DNA of 64,000 bases. It comes from CALUOB01 sp944322305. GTDB taxonomy: Bacteria; Actinomycetota; Coriobacteriia; Coriobacteriales; Coriobacteriaceae. Position 1 is the stretch's first letter. Each line of letters begins with the position of its first letter. This document shows, one piece after another, positions 36,679 through 45,663 of this stretch. The stretch is from positions 2,170,001-2,234,000 of the forward strand of contig OZ007031.1 of NCBI GenBank assembly GCA_963931605.1. The letters are read 5' to 3'. A program made the position numbers and the translations under genes. Below the pieces are notes generated by a model, which was given only the letters and a program-made list of their open reading frames with translations, was not told the origin of the DNA and did not search any database.

Positions 36679-37368
36679 TTATCCCAGCAAGTCGTAGGGC
36701 GAGAGGCGCTTGGCCTTGCCGATCATGACGGCAACGTCCTCGCACGGCTCCTCGGCGTCCTTCTTGAGCCACAGCAGCACCACGGCCATGACACCGCCCA
36801 GCGCGATCTCGCGCGCATAGTCGGCGGGGATGCCGTGCGTGTCGATGGTGAGCGTGTCCGAGCGCTGGATCTCCGCCAATAGACGCTCTCCCAGCATGTT
36901 TTTGAACCGCTCGGCAAACTGGGCGTCACCGCCGGGGCCGATAAGCGCGGTGAAGAACGCGCGGTTCTCCTGCACGAAGCGCAGGGCGCGCAGGATCGCC
37001 TCGTCTGAGACGAACTCGTCCGGGGCGTCTCCGCAAGCTGGTGCGGCGCTGCTCGCCGCCATATCCCGCGCGGCCGGGCCAGCTTCTGCGGCTGGCGTTT
37101 CAGCGTCTGGCCCCGGTGCCGCCTTTGCGGCGCCTTCTTCCCGAGCCGTCGGGAAGAGCAGCTCGCCCAGGTGCGCCAGCGCGTCGTCCTCAAGCTGGTG
37201 CATGAGGTCGTACTTGTCAACGAAGTGCAGGTACACGGTGCCGCGGTTGATTCCCGCGCGCCGCGCGATGTCGCTTATCGACAGCGCGTCCAGGCCCTTT
37301 TCGGCGATGAGCTCGGTAAACGCGCGCTTGATGTTGCGGCGCGTGGCGGTGTTGCGCTTCTCGGCCAT
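36679..37368 (-). CDS. TetR/AcrR-family transcriptional regulator
   Basis: The 229-residue protein has an N-terminal TetR helix-turn-helix: RRNIKRAFTELIAEKGLDAL and ISDIARRAGINRGTVYLHF. The C-terminal ligand domain ends in FFTALIGPGGDAQFAERF and a helix with VMAVVLLWLKK. Between them lies an Ala/Pro/Glu-rich insert (about residues 84-115), like those found in nearby enzymes. It is transcribed divergently from the ABC/FtsX operon, and an inverted repeat lies just downstream of that operon's promoter. It is probably the local repressor. An AAAGGGA ribosome site precedes the ATG. Confidence 0.9.
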   Translation of the reverse strand: MAEKRNTATRRNIKRAFTELIAEKGLDALSISDIARRAGINRGTVYLHFVDKYDLMHQLEDDALAHLGELLFPTAREEGAAKAAPGPDAETPAAEAGPAARDMAASSAAPACGDAPDEFVSDEAILRALRFVQENRAFFTALIGPGGDAQFAERFKNMLGERLLAEIQRSDTLTIDTHGIPADYAREIALGGVMAVVLLWLKKDAEEPCEDVAVMIGKAKRLSPYDLLG

Positions 37369-37455
37369 GGGATCCCTTTCGTTCGCAGTGCATGCGGCGC
37401 TTTCAGCTCTGTGGTGCCGATGTGGCTATCTCAACGCTTCGGCAGGTTCTGTTCA

Positions 37456-37484
37456 TTGAACCGCCCTACTCCCAACTCTAGAAT
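37456..37484 (+). promoter_or_regulatory. Promoter of the ABC/FtsX operon
   Basis: TTGAAC (37456-37461), 17 nt, TAGAAT (37479-37484). This is one of the best sigma-70-like matches in the window. It lies 160 nt upstream of the ATPase gene. Confidence 0.6.
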
Positions 37485-37490
37485 ATGCCC

Positions 37491-37523
37491 ACGCTTAAAT
37501 CAACATGTTGTTTATTTAGGCGT
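37491..37523. promoter_or_regulatory. Candidate TetR operator
   Basis: ACGCTTAAAT and ATTTAGGCGT form an imperfect inverted repeat around a central AACATGTT. It begins six bases after the -10 box, where a bound TetR protein would block initiation. Spacers on the two sides differ (1 and 4 nt). Confidence 0.5.
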
Positions 37524-37645
37524 GAAACGGGAACGATCAGGGTATCGCAGGACGCGTTGCGCGCGGACGTCTCGCAGACGCGGCGCGGATCCCGGCGCAC
37601 CCCTGCCCGCGGCTTTGCCGCAGGCGCGGAACGAAAGGAAGGCCC

Positions 37646-38347
37646 ATGGCCTACATCGACGTGGAGCACCTGTACCGCCGCTACCACACCGGCGGCACGG
37701 AGATCATCGCCAACAACGACGTCACCTTTTCGGTGGAGAAGGGCGAGCTCGTGATCATCCTCGGCGCGTCGGGCGCCGGCAAGTCTACCCTGCTCAACAT
37801 CCTCGGCGGCATGGACAGCCCCAACGAGGGCCGCGTGGTGGTGGCGGGCCGCGATATCGCCCGTCTCGACCGCCGCGAGCTCACGCGCTACCGGCGCACC
37901 GACGTGGGCTTCGTCTTCCAGTTCTACAACCTGGTGGCCAACCTCACCGCCAAGGAGAACGTGGAGCTCGCCAGCGAGATCGTCCGCGACGCGCAGGACC
38001 CCGTGGAGGTGCTCAAGCTCGTGGGGCTCGAGGGCCGTCTCAACAACTTCCCCGCGCAGCTCTCCGGCGGCGAGCAGCAGCGCGTGGCCATCGCCCGCGC
38101 CGTGGCCAAGAACCCCAAGATCCTGCTGTGCGACGAGCCTACCGGCGCGCTCGACTACCGCACCGGCAAGCAGGTGCTCAAGATCCTGCAGGACATGTGC
38201 CGCGTTCGCGGTGCCACCACGCTCATCGTCACGCACAACGCCGCGCTCGCGCCCATCGGCGACCGCGTGATCCACATGCGCGACGCCCGCGTGGTCAAGA
38301 TCGAGCGCAGCGAGCACCCCGCCGACATCTCTGCCATCGAGTGGTAG
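37646..38347 (+). CDS. ABC transporter ATP-binding protein (MacB/LolD type)
   Basis: The 233-residue ATPase has Walker A GASGAGKST, Q-loop FVFQFYNL, signature LSGGEQQRVAIARA, Walker B ILLCDEPTGALD and H-loop VTHN. The family partners FtsX-type permeases in export, lipoprotein release or mechanotransmission. Its stop is nine bases before the permease start. The TetR divergent arrangement suggests an inducible exporter, perhaps for antimicrobial compounds, but the substrate is unknown. Confidence 0.93.
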   Translation: MAYIDVEHLYRRYHTGGTEIIANNDVTFSVEKGELVIILGASGAGKSTLLNILGGMDSPNEGRVVVAGRDIARLDRRELTRYRRTDVGFVFQFYNLVANLTAKENVELASEIVRDAQDPVEVLKLVGLEGRLNNFPAQLSGGEQQRVAIARAVAKNPKILLCDEPTGALDYRTGKQVLKILQDMCRVRGATTLIVTHNAALAPIGDRVIHMRDARVVKIERSEHPADISAIEW

Positions 38348-38356
38348 GGGGTCGCC

Positions 38357-41300
38357 ATGGAACCGCGCAACCAAAACGCTCCCCGCGCGCGGCATCGCCT
38401 GCGCCGCGGCGGCAAGCATGCCCTGTGGCGCGACATCCGCGCCTCCATCCGCCGCTCCAAGGGGCGGTTCTTCTCCATCGTGGGCCTCATGGCGCTCGGG
38501 TCCTTCGCGCTCGTGGGCCTCAAAGTGGCCGGCCCGGACATGCGCGCGGCCGGCGCGCAGTACTTCCAAAGCCTCAACGCCGCCGACCTCACCGTCATCG
38601 CCGACTACGGCCTCACCTCGGCCGACCAAGAGCTTATCGCCCAGGTAGACGATCTGCGTCAGGTTGAGTACGGCTACCTGAAGGACGTGGTGATCAAGGG
38701 CACCGACACCAGCGTGCGCCTGCAGTCGGCGCCCGAGGACGTCTCGCTGTACGAGGTCGTGCAGGGCAGCATGCCCGAGGCAGCCGACGAGGTGGCGCTG
38801 GACGAGAAGCTCGCAGACGCCTATCGCCTGGGCGACACGTTCTCCGTGACCGAGAAGGCCGACGCCCAGGGCAACACGGTGCTCACGCGCACGAGCTTCA
38901 CCGTGGTGGGCTTCGTGCGCTCTCCGGAGATCGTCTCGAAGATCAACCACGGCGAGTCAACGGCGGGCTCCGGCGAGCTGGACGCGTACGGCGTGGTGGC
39001 GCCCGCGGCGTTTGACTCGGACGTGCACATGACGGCGCGCCTCACCTTCACCGACACCGAGGGGCTCGACCCCTACAGCGACGCCTACGACGAGTCCGTG
39101 CACGAGCATAAAAACGAGCTGGAGGATCTGCTCGCCCAGCGTCCGGCGGCGCGCCTGGCCGAGGTGCGCGCCGACAGCCAGCAAAAGATAGACGACGGGC
39201 AGGCGCAGGTCGACGACGGGCGCGCCGAGCTCGCCCAAGCGGCCGCCGAGCTCGCCGACGCGCGCAACCAGCTGGACAGTGGGGCCGCGCAGATAACAAC
39301 AGCCGAGAACACCCTGACCTCGCAGCTCGCGGCGGCGGGCGACAAGCTCGCGTCCGGCGCCGCGCAGATACGAAGCGGCCGCACACAGCTTGCCGCAGGC
39401 GAGGCCGAGCTCGCGCGCAAGGAGGCCGACCTCGCTGCGGCCCGCCAGCAGATAGCCGCGGGCCAGGAAGCCTACGACGCCGCCGCGTCGGAGCTCGCCG
39501 CCAAGGAGCAGGAGTACCACGCGGGCGTGGCGGCGTACAGGCAGGGGGCCGCCGAGCTCGCGCAGAAGCAGGACGCCTACGGCCAGGGCGCCGCGGCGCT
39601 TGAGGACGCCCGGGCCGAGCTCGCCGCCGCGCAGGATGCGGTGGATGCCGCCCAGGCGCAGATCACCGCGGCGTCCGAGAAGCTCGAGCAGGGCAAGCAG
39701 GGCTATGACGCCGCACTTGACCAGGCCGCCTCCGCGCGCGGGCAGGCCGAGCAGGCGTGCGCCGATGCAACCGAGAAGATCGACGCCCTCGACGCTCAGC
39801 TCGCCGTACCCGACCTGGCGGACGAGAAGCGCGCCCAGCTTGAGGCCGCGCGCGCCGAGGTTGCCGTCCAGCTGGAGAAGGCGCAGGCCGCGGCTGCAGC
39901 TGCGGCAGACGCAGAGGCGCAGGCGCAGGCGGCGCGCGACGCCTTTATGGACGAGACCTACAACCCCGGTGCGCAGGAGCTTGCGCACAAGCAGGCCGAG
40001 CTCGACGCGCAAGCGGCGGCGCTCAAGCCCAAGCAGGAGGAGCTCGCCGCCAAGGAGCAGGAGCTCGCCGGAGCCGCACAGCAGCTCGAGGAGGGCCGCG
40101 CCGCGCTGGCGCAGTCCAAGCAGCAGCTCGACGACGCGGCAGCGCAGCTTGCCACCGGCCGCAGTAAGCTCGCCGCCTCGGCAACCCAGCTGGCGCAGGC
40201 CCGCTCGCAGGCTGACGACGGCGCGGCGCAGCTCGCCGCCGGCCGCCAGACCCTCGAGCAGGGCGCCGACCTTCTCGCCCAGAAGGAGCAGGAGCTCGCC
40301 GCCGGCCAAGCCGAGCTTGCCCAGGCGCGCGCCGCCGGCGAGGCCGAGATCGCCGCCGCCAAGCAAGAGCTGGCCGAGAAGGAGGCTGCCTACGAAAAGG
40401 CCCGCGCGGCCTACGAGGACGAGCGCCCCGGCGCCGAGGCGGATCTCGCCCAGGCCGAGGCCGAGCTCGCCGAGGCGCGCGAGGAGCTTGCCGGCCTGGA
40501 GCAGCCCAGCTACACGGTGAGCTCGCGGCGCGAGGTGCCCGGCGGCGACGGCTACCGCGTGTACCAGACGGTCGCCGAGATCATCGACGCGCTGGCCAAC
40601 GTGTTTCCCATCTTCCTGTACTTCGTGGCGGCTCTGGTGACCTTCACCACCATGACGCGCATGGTCGAGGAAGAGCGCATCAACTCCGGCACGCTCAAGG
40701 CGCTGGGCTACTCCGACCGCGACGTGATGCTCAAGTTCGTGGTCTACGGCTTTGCCGCGAGCACCTTGGGCTCGCTTCTGGGCATTGCGGCGGGCCACAC
40801 CGTCCTGCCGTGGATCGTGTACGCCGCGTACGGGGCCAAGTTCACCCTGCCCGCCATCACGCTGACATTCGACCCTGCGGTAAGCGCGGTGGCGCTTGCG
40901 CTGGGCTACGCGTCGGCGGTGCTGCCGGCGGCGCTTTCGGCCAAGCAGGAGCTGGCCGCGCGTCCGGCCGAGCTGCTGCTGCCCAAGCCGCCTGCGGCCG
41001 GGTCCAAGATCCTGCTCGAGCACGTGAGGCCGCTGTGGCGCCGCCTGTCCTTCACGCAGAAGGTCACCGCGCGCAACCTCTTCCGCTACAAGAAGCGCAT
41101 GCTCATGACCATCTTCGGCGTGGCGGGCGCGGTGGTGCTTCTCGTGGCTGGCTTCGGCACGCAGTACTCCATCTCGGGCATCTCCGACGAGCAGTTCGGC
41201 CGCCTGGTGAGCTACGACATGATCGTGGCCGAGTCGCCCACGGCCACTTCCACAGAGCTCGACGCGCTTGCCAGCCGCCTGGCCGAGAAGGACGTGGCGC

Positions 41301-42193
41301 GCAGCCTGCCGCTGTACTACGAGAACGTCACCCGCGAGGCCGGCGCGCGCATGGACACGCAGGACATCACGATGATCGTGCCCGACGACCTCGCCGAGCT
41401 GGCGGACTACATCACCTTGCAGGTGCGCGCCACCGGCGAGCCCATCACGCTCACGGACGACTCCGTGGTGCTCTCCGAGCGCCTGGCCGAGCTTCTGGGC
41501 GTCGGCCCCGGCGACACCTTCACCGTGACGGACGCCACCGGCACCGAGCGCACCCTTGCCGTGACCGACGTGTGCGAGATGTACCTGGGGCACTTCCTCT
41601 TCGTGGGCAAGGGCGCCTACCGCCGCGCCTTCCACGCTCCGTACGAGAAGAACGCGTACCTGGTGACGCTTGCCAACGGCAGCGCCGACGCGGTGAACGC
41701 CGCGGCCTGCTCGTTCATGGAGCTGCCGGCGGTCAAAGGCATCCAGCAGAACACCTCGCTCAAGGCCGAGATCGCCACCATCGTCGACTCGCTCAACATG
41801 ATCATGGTGGTGCTTATCGCGGTGGCCAGCATGCTCGCCGTGGTGATCCTGTACAACCTCACCACCATCAACGTGTCCGAGCGCCTGCGCGAGCTTTCCA
41901 CCATCAAGGTGCTGGGCTTCTACGACAACGAGGTGACCATGTACATCTACCGCGAGACCATCATCCTCACGCTGATAGGTATCGTGGCGGGCTGGGTCAT
42001 GGGCGTGTGGTTCCGCAACTACATCATCACCGTGGTGCCGCCCGACAACGTGATGTTCGACCCGGGCTTTGCCGTGTACGTGTTCGTGATCCCCCTGGTG
42101 ATCGTGGGCGTCATCACCGTGGCGCTGGGCTTTGCCGTAAACCGCCGCCTGGTGAAGGTCGACATGCTCGAGGCGCTGAAGAGCGTGGAGTAG
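38357..42193 (+). CDS. FtsX-family ABC permease with very long coiled-coil extracytoplasmic domain
   Basis: The 1278-residue protein has a first transmembrane helix at about residues 40-58 (FFSIVGLMALGSFALVGL), a MacB-like periplasmic-type domain to about 245, then some 470 residues of uninterrupted Ala/Glu/Gln/Leu coiled coil with recurring LAAGxxxLAQ heptads. It ends with two FtsX membrane modules: FPIFLYFVAALVTFTTMTRM near 750, and helices near 915, 1130 and 1230. The last module includes LNMIMVVLIAVASMLAVVIL. The coiled coil probably forms a stalk outside the membrane. The gene is directly downstream of its ATPase and followed by a terminator-like hairpin. Confidence 0.9.
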   Translation: MEPRNQNAPRARHRLRRGGKHALWRDIRASIRRSKGRFFSIVGLMALGSFALVGLKVAGPDMRAAGAQYFQSLNAADLTVIADYGLTSADQELIAQVDDLRQVEYGYLKDVVIKGTDTSVRLQSAPEDVSLYEVVQGSMPEAADEVALDEKLADAYRLGDTFSVTEKADAQGNTVLTRTSFTVVGFVRSPEIVSKINHGESTAGSGELDAYGVVAPAAFDSDVHMTARLTFTDTEGLDPYSDAYDESVHEHKNELEDLLAQRPAARLAEVRADSQQKIDDGQAQVDDGRAELAQAAAELADARNQLDSGAAQITTAENTLTSQLAAAGDKLASGAAQIRSGRTQLAAGEAELARKEADLAAARQQIAAGQEAYDAAASELAAKEQEYHAGVAAYRQGAAELAQKQDAYGQGAAALEDARAELAAAQDAVDAAQAQITAASEKLEQGKQGYDAALDQAASARGQAEQACADATEKIDALDAQLAVPDLADEKRAQLEAARAEVAVQLEKAQAAAAAAADAEAQAQAARDAFMDETYNPGAQELAHKQAELDAQAAALKPKQEELAAKEQELAGAAQQLEEGRAALAQSKQQLDDAAAQLATGRSKLAASATQLAQARSQADDGAAQLAAGRQTLEQGADLLAQKEQELAAGQAELAQARAAGEAEIAAAKQELAEKEAAYEKARAAYEDERPGAEADLAQAEAELAEAREELAGLEQPSYTVSSRREVPGGDGYRVYQTVAEIIDALANVFPIFLYFVAALVTFTTMTRMVEEERINSGTLKALGYSDRDVMLKFVVYGFAASTLGSLLGIAAGHTVLPWIVYAAYGAKFTLPAITLTFDPAVSAVALALGYASAVLPAALSAKQELAARPAELLLPKPPAAGSKILLEHVRPLWRRLSFTQKVTARNLFRYKKRMLMTIFGVAGAVVLLVAGFGTQYSISGISDEQFGRLVSYDMIVAESPTATSTELDALASRLAEKDVARSLPLYYENVTREAGARMDTQDITMIVPDDLAELADYITLQVRATGEPITLTDDSVVLSERLAELLGVGPGDTFTVTDATGTERTLAVTDVCEMYLGHFLFVGKGAYRRAFHAPYEKNAYLVTLANGSADAVNAAACSFMELPAVKGIQQNTSLKAEIATIVDSLNMIMVVLIAVASMLAVVILYNLTTINVSERLRELSTIKVLGFYDNEVTMYIYRETIILTLIGIVAGWVMGVWFRNYIITVVPPDNVMFDPGFAVYVFVIPLVIVGVITVALGFAVNRRLVKVDMLEALKSVE

Positions 42194-42225
42194 CTTAAGG
42201 CCTGGGCCGAGAAGATCGGGCAGAG

Positions 42226-42270
42226 GCGCGGGGGTGCTTGCCGGAGGGCGGGCACCCCCGCGTCTGTTTC
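42226..42270 (+). terminator. Terminator-like hairpin after the FtsX gene
   Basis: GCGGGGGTGC pairs with GCACCCCCGC around a 14-nt loop, followed by CGTCTGTTTCC. It lies about 35 nt after the stop codon. The T run is poor, so efficiency is uncertain. Confidence 0.5.
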
Positions 42271-42308
42271 CGCTATGCTTGGACGGGTACGGAGAAAGGG
42301 GTCGGCGC

Positions 42309-43184
42309 ATGGCGGCGTTTGCGGAGTTCGTCTCGGGGTGGCTGATCAATTTTGTGATCGCGTGGGTTGCCATGCTGCTTTTGCCCATGCGCCGGCCGCT
42401 GGCGTTTTTCGTGGTCTTCAACCTCGTCACGGCGGTGCTCACCACGGTGCAGGCGAGCATGGCCGCGTTTTTCTCGCTGATCAACCTTGTGATCAACTAC
42501 TGCGGCGTGCCCGTGCTCTTTTGGCGCGGCGCCCTCGGTCGCCGCGTTATGTGCGGCCTGCTGTTGACTGCCCTCGTTGCCGTTGACGAGACCCTCAGCA
42601 TGCTGGTGTTCTCGCTGGTAGGCATTCCCCAATACCGTGCCGACACCCTGAGCCCGGAGTTCCTCACGGCGCTGCGCGTGCCGTACGCGGCGTTTCTGGT
42701 TGCGGGCGGCTTTGGGTTGCAGTACCTGCTTGCCCGCGTGGGTTTTGGGGTAAGGGGCCGGGCCGGGCAGGCGTTCGTGGCGTTTGCGGCGCTGGAGCTC
42801 GCCATGGTGCTCGCGCCGTTCTTTCTGCTGTTTTACTACGCGGAAAGCGGCCGGGCGCCGTTATACGTTTTCACGGGCGTCATCCTGTTTGCGCTGGCGG
42901 CGCTCGTTGCGGTGCTGTTCAGCGCGGAGCGATTCAACCGCGCCGAGCGCGAGCGGGCGCGCTCCCGCGAGCTCGAGGACGACCTGCGAGCGTATCTGGA
43001 GCGTTCGCGCGCGGCGCTGTTGGCGTCGGGCCAGGTGGCGCGCTTCCGTCACGACCAGCGCAATCACTTGCAGGTGGTTGCGAGTCTCATCGAGCGCGGC
43101 GAGCTGGACGAGGCCCGCGCCTACGTGCACGAGCTGACGGATGCCTTGCGAGCGGAGGAGCAGGCGCAGGAGGGGTCGCGATGA
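42309..43184 (+). CDS. Membrane sensor with DHp-like phosphoacceptor segment but no ATPase domain
   Basis: The 291-residue protein has about six transmembrane helices up to residue 205, a short coiled coil, and then FRHDQRNHLQVVASLIERGE, the HD-x-RNHL phosphoacceptor motif of AgrC/NatK-type histidine kinases (candidate His about residue 248). The protein ends about 40 residues later, before any N-box or G-box, so it has no kinase catalytic domain. It overlaps the next gene by ATGA. That gene contains the ATPase domain but lacks this motif, so the two may work as one split sensor. Confidence 0.75.
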   Translation: MAAFAEFVSGWLINFVIAWVAMLLLPMRRPLAFFVVFNLVTAVLTTVQASMAAFFSLINLVINYCGVPVLFWRGALGRRVMCGLLLTALVAVDETLSMLVFSLVGIPQYRADTLSPEFLTALRVPYAAFLVAGGFGLQYLLARVGFGVRGRAGQAFVAFAALELAMVLAPFFLLFYYAESGRAPLYVFTGVILFALAALVAVLFSAERFNRAERERARSRELEDDLRAYLERSRAALLASGQVARFRHDQRNHLQVVASLIERGELDEARAYVHELTDALRAEEQAQEGSR

Positions 43185-44188
43185 CGGTTGCCTACGTGCT
43201 GTGCGCGGCTGCGCTTGCGGCCCTGGCGGTCACGACGGCGCGCCTGTGGAGCATGCTTGCCGAGGTGGCGCCGGCCCGCCGGATGCTCAACATGCTGTAC
43301 CCGGCAAGCCAGATGCTCGCGGTGGCTTTTGCGGTGTGGCTGGTGGGCGCGTACGCGTTCGGCCGCGACGCCGCGGTGTTCGTGGCGCTCTTGGGGATGG
43401 TCTGCGCCGTGCTTGACCCGGTGCTGTTCCGCAGCGTGCTCACGGCCGAGCGCGCCGACCGCGAGGCGGCGCGGGCGCGCCTGCTTGAAGAGCAGGTGGC
43501 GGCCCAGAAGCGCCATGCGGACCTGGCTCAACGCGGCGCGGCGCAAGCCGACGAGCTGCGCGTGAAGCTGCTGCGGGAACTGGAGGGGCTCGAGGCGGCG
43601 CTTGCCGCAGGAGATGTTGCGCGGGCTGACGGAGCGCTTGCGGGCGCCGAGTACGTGGTGCGCCCGCCCGAGAAGCGCTTCTGCGAGCACCCGGCGGTGG
43701 ACGCGCTGCTGGCCGCCAAGGCCGCGCAGTGCGCCGAGGCCGGCGTTGAGCTGGGCGTTGCGGCCGCGGTGCCGCTCGACGCCGGCATGCAGCCCGTAGA
43801 GCTCTGCGCCGTCTTCGCCAACGCGCTCGACAACGCGTTGCATGCCTGTACGGCGCCCGGGACTGCCGGGGTAGACGGTGCCCGTCCGCGCATCGAGCTT
43901 GCGGCGCGGCCGGCGCACGGGTTCTTCTCGCTTGTCGTGCGGAACCCGTGCGCGCCTGGCGCCGCGGCGCCTGCCCGCGGCGCGTCCGGTGGGTTCCGCT
44001 CTCCGTTGGGCGAGAAGCGTCGGGGCGGCGGGGCTGCCGGCGGGGCCCGCGCGGATGCCGCCGCTGCGCTGCCCGAGCACGGCTGGGGCCTCTCCATCAT
44101 CGAGGCCATCGTGCGCCGCCACGACGGCGACCTGTCGTGCACGGCCGAGCGCGGCGTCTTCACCCTGAGCGCGCTCTGGAGGCTCTAG
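43181..44188 (+). CDS. Membrane sensor with GHKL ATPase domain and degenerate DHp
   Basis: The 335-residue protein has two or three N-terminal transmembrane helices, a linker helix, and a HATPase_c_5-like domain with N-box ELCAVFANALDNALHAC (about residue 206) and G-box HGWGLSIIEAIVRRHDGDL (about 300). The region where HD-x-RNHL should stand reads QKRHADLAQRGAAQADELR, so the phosphoacceptor motif is not recognisable. A Gly/Ala-rich insert with the PLGEKRRGG word lies between N- and G-boxes. It is translationally coupled to the preceding sensor (4-nt overlap). It probably phosphorylates that partner. Confidence 0.78.
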   Translation: MTVAYVLCAAALAALAVTTARLWSMLAEVAPARRMLNMLYPASQMLAVAFAVWLVGAYAFGRDAAVFVALLGMVCAVLDPVLFRSVLTAERADREAARARLLEEQVAAQKRHADLAQRGAAQADELRVKLLRELEGLEAALAAGDVARADGALAGAEYVVRPPEKRFCEHPAVDALLAAKAAQCAEAGVELGVAAAVPLDAGMQPVELCAVFANALDNALHACTAPGTAGVDGARPRIELAARPAHGFFSLVVRNPCAPGAAAPARGASGGFRSPLGEKRRGGGAAGGARADAAAALPEHGWGLSIIEAIVRRHDGDLSCTAERGVFTLSALWRL

Positions 44189-44664
44189 GACTTGCCATGG
44201 GGGACGGGTACGAATGGCAGGGTGTGGCATGCGCCGTTCGCATCCGCTTTTCGCGGCAGGCTGGCGGCGGTCACTGCGATAGGTTCGTGGGCGCTGCCGG
44301 GCAAGATCGGTCTTGCCGTCTGTGGCGAGGCGCGCGATAAGCGTAGCGCCGGCGTTGGCGCTGCTTCCTTGTTTGTCGCTACGCCCGAGCATGGTGTCTT
44401 CCCGTTTGGTGCACCTTGGCGTCCCCAAGCAACGAGGGCGTTACGCGCCTGGTCGGTTTTGCGCAGCTTGTTCCTGCCGCAGTCGGCTCTCCTCTTGCCT
44501 CTTCTCGTGCCTTTGCTTTTGCGCATCCGGCTGCTTTTTTGTCATTTTTAACCGTGCGATCCCGCCGTGCGCCCTCGCCGGCGCGCGGTATCGTTGTGAG
44601 GGAAGGCGGGCGTTGCTCGTCTTTTGCGTTGGGGCAAGGCCATGGGTGCAAGTAAGGGGCGCTT
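44189..44664. other. Gap between sensor and response regulator genes
   Basis: This 476-nt region begins with the REP-like word (GCCATGGGGGACGGGTACG, then AATGGCAG, from 44195) and a partial complement GCGCCGTTCGC near 44230. The rest has no recognised features. I looked for a small AgrD-like peptide gene here and saw none with a convincing ribosome site. Confidence 0.5.
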
Positions 44665-45522
44665 GTGTATTCCGTTGCGATCGTGGACGACAACCTGGCT
44701 CAGGCGCAGGAGCTGGCGCGCATGGTGGAGGCGTCGGCTTTCGGCGCGGAACTGTCCGTTACGTATTGGGCAGCTGCCGAGGGGCTGGAGGAGCGCGTGC
44801 GCGGCGGGCATGCCCCCGACATCCTGTTCATGGACGTGTGTCTGCACGACGCCGAGCAGCTAGTCCGCCGCGCTGACGCGGCGACTGATGTTGCTTCGGA
44901 CGGCATGGCGCCAGAGGGGTCCAGCGCGGCTGCGGGGTCGGCTGCCAGTGCTTGGGCCCCTCGCGTCGCCGCCTTTGAGCCGGCGCGGGCCGGCGCTTCC
45001 CGCACGGGCATCGACGTGGTGGCCGACCTTCTCGCCGCGGGGCTGAACGCGCAGGTGGTCTACCTCAGCGGCTACGACGTGTACCACACGCGCATTTATC
45101 GCACGCCGCACGCTTGCTACCTGCAGAAACCGTTCCGCCAAGCCGACGTTGACGAGGCGCTGGCTCAGGCGGTCGCCGGCCTGCGGCAGGCGGGCGGCCA
45201 TCCGGTGCGGTTTCACCTCAAAGGCGAGGAGCGCGTGGTGAGCCCGCGCGACATCATATATATAGAGAGCAATCGGCGACGCGTGCAGGTGCACTTGCGT
45301 CGCAAGAGCTTCGAGACGTACGCGCGCCTGGCCGACCTCGAGCGCGAACTGCCGCCGAGTTTCGTGCGGTGCCACCAGAGCTTTCTTGTGAACCTCGACT
45401 ACGTGAGCTCGCTGGGCACCTCGGCGATCGAGCTCGTAGGTGGTGGTACCGTGCCGGTGAGCCGCCGCTACCGCCCCGGTGTTCGCGAGGCGCTGTTCGC
45501 CCACATCCGCAGCGGCCAGTAG
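44665..45522 (+). CDS. LytTR-family response regulator with insertion in receiver domain
   Basis: The 285-residue regulator starts at GTG 44665. The receiver domain has VAIVDDN, phosphoacceptor Asp57 in ILFMDVCLHD and the conserved Lys in CYLQKPF. About 50 residues of Ala/Ser/Gly-rich sequence are inserted between the Asp strand and GIDVVADLL. The C-terminal LytTR DNA-binding domain (about 176-285) has IIYIESNRRRVQVHLR, FVRCHQSFLVNLDYV and VPVSRRYR. It follows the paired sensors and is presumably their partner. LytTR regulators usually control exported factors, bacteriocins or quorum systems. Confidence 0.9.
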   Translation: MYSVAIVDDNLAQAQELARMVEASAFGAELSVTYWAAAEGLEERVRGGHAPDILFMDVCLHDAEQLVRRADAATDVASDGMAPEGSSAAAGSAASAWAPRVAAFEPARAGASRTGIDVVADLLAAGLNAQVVYLSGYDVYHTRIYRTPHACYLQKPFRQADVDEALAQAVAGLRQAGGHPVRFHLKGEERVVSPRDIIYIESNRRRVQVHLRRKSFETYARLADLERELPPSFVRCHQSFLVNLDYVSSLGTSAIELVGGGTVPVSRRYRPGVREALFAHIRSGQ

Positions 45523-45663
45523 GGGCGCATTCGTTAGCGGCCGTTTGCGCGATCAGCCGGAGCGTTGGATGCCGAGCCGATGGGCAATGTTCCCCTAGAC
45601 GTCAGAAACGCGACCAATCGACTCACACGTCCCGCTCGGTTGCCCGCGCTCTTCTCCGCTAGC
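45523..45663. repeat. Left part of type B repeat island, cut by the IS element
   Basis: It has degenerate words GCGATCAGCC (45552) and GCGACCAATC (45611), about 60 bp apart, of the same kind as on the far side of the IS. The final GCTAGC borders the IS. Confidence 0.5.

Noticed and set aside
44192..44551. 119-codon frame between the sensor and response regulator, considered as a signalling peptide gene
   Set aside because: It begins in a REP-like repeat, lacks a Shine-Dalgarno and resembles no AgrD-like or double-glycine leader.
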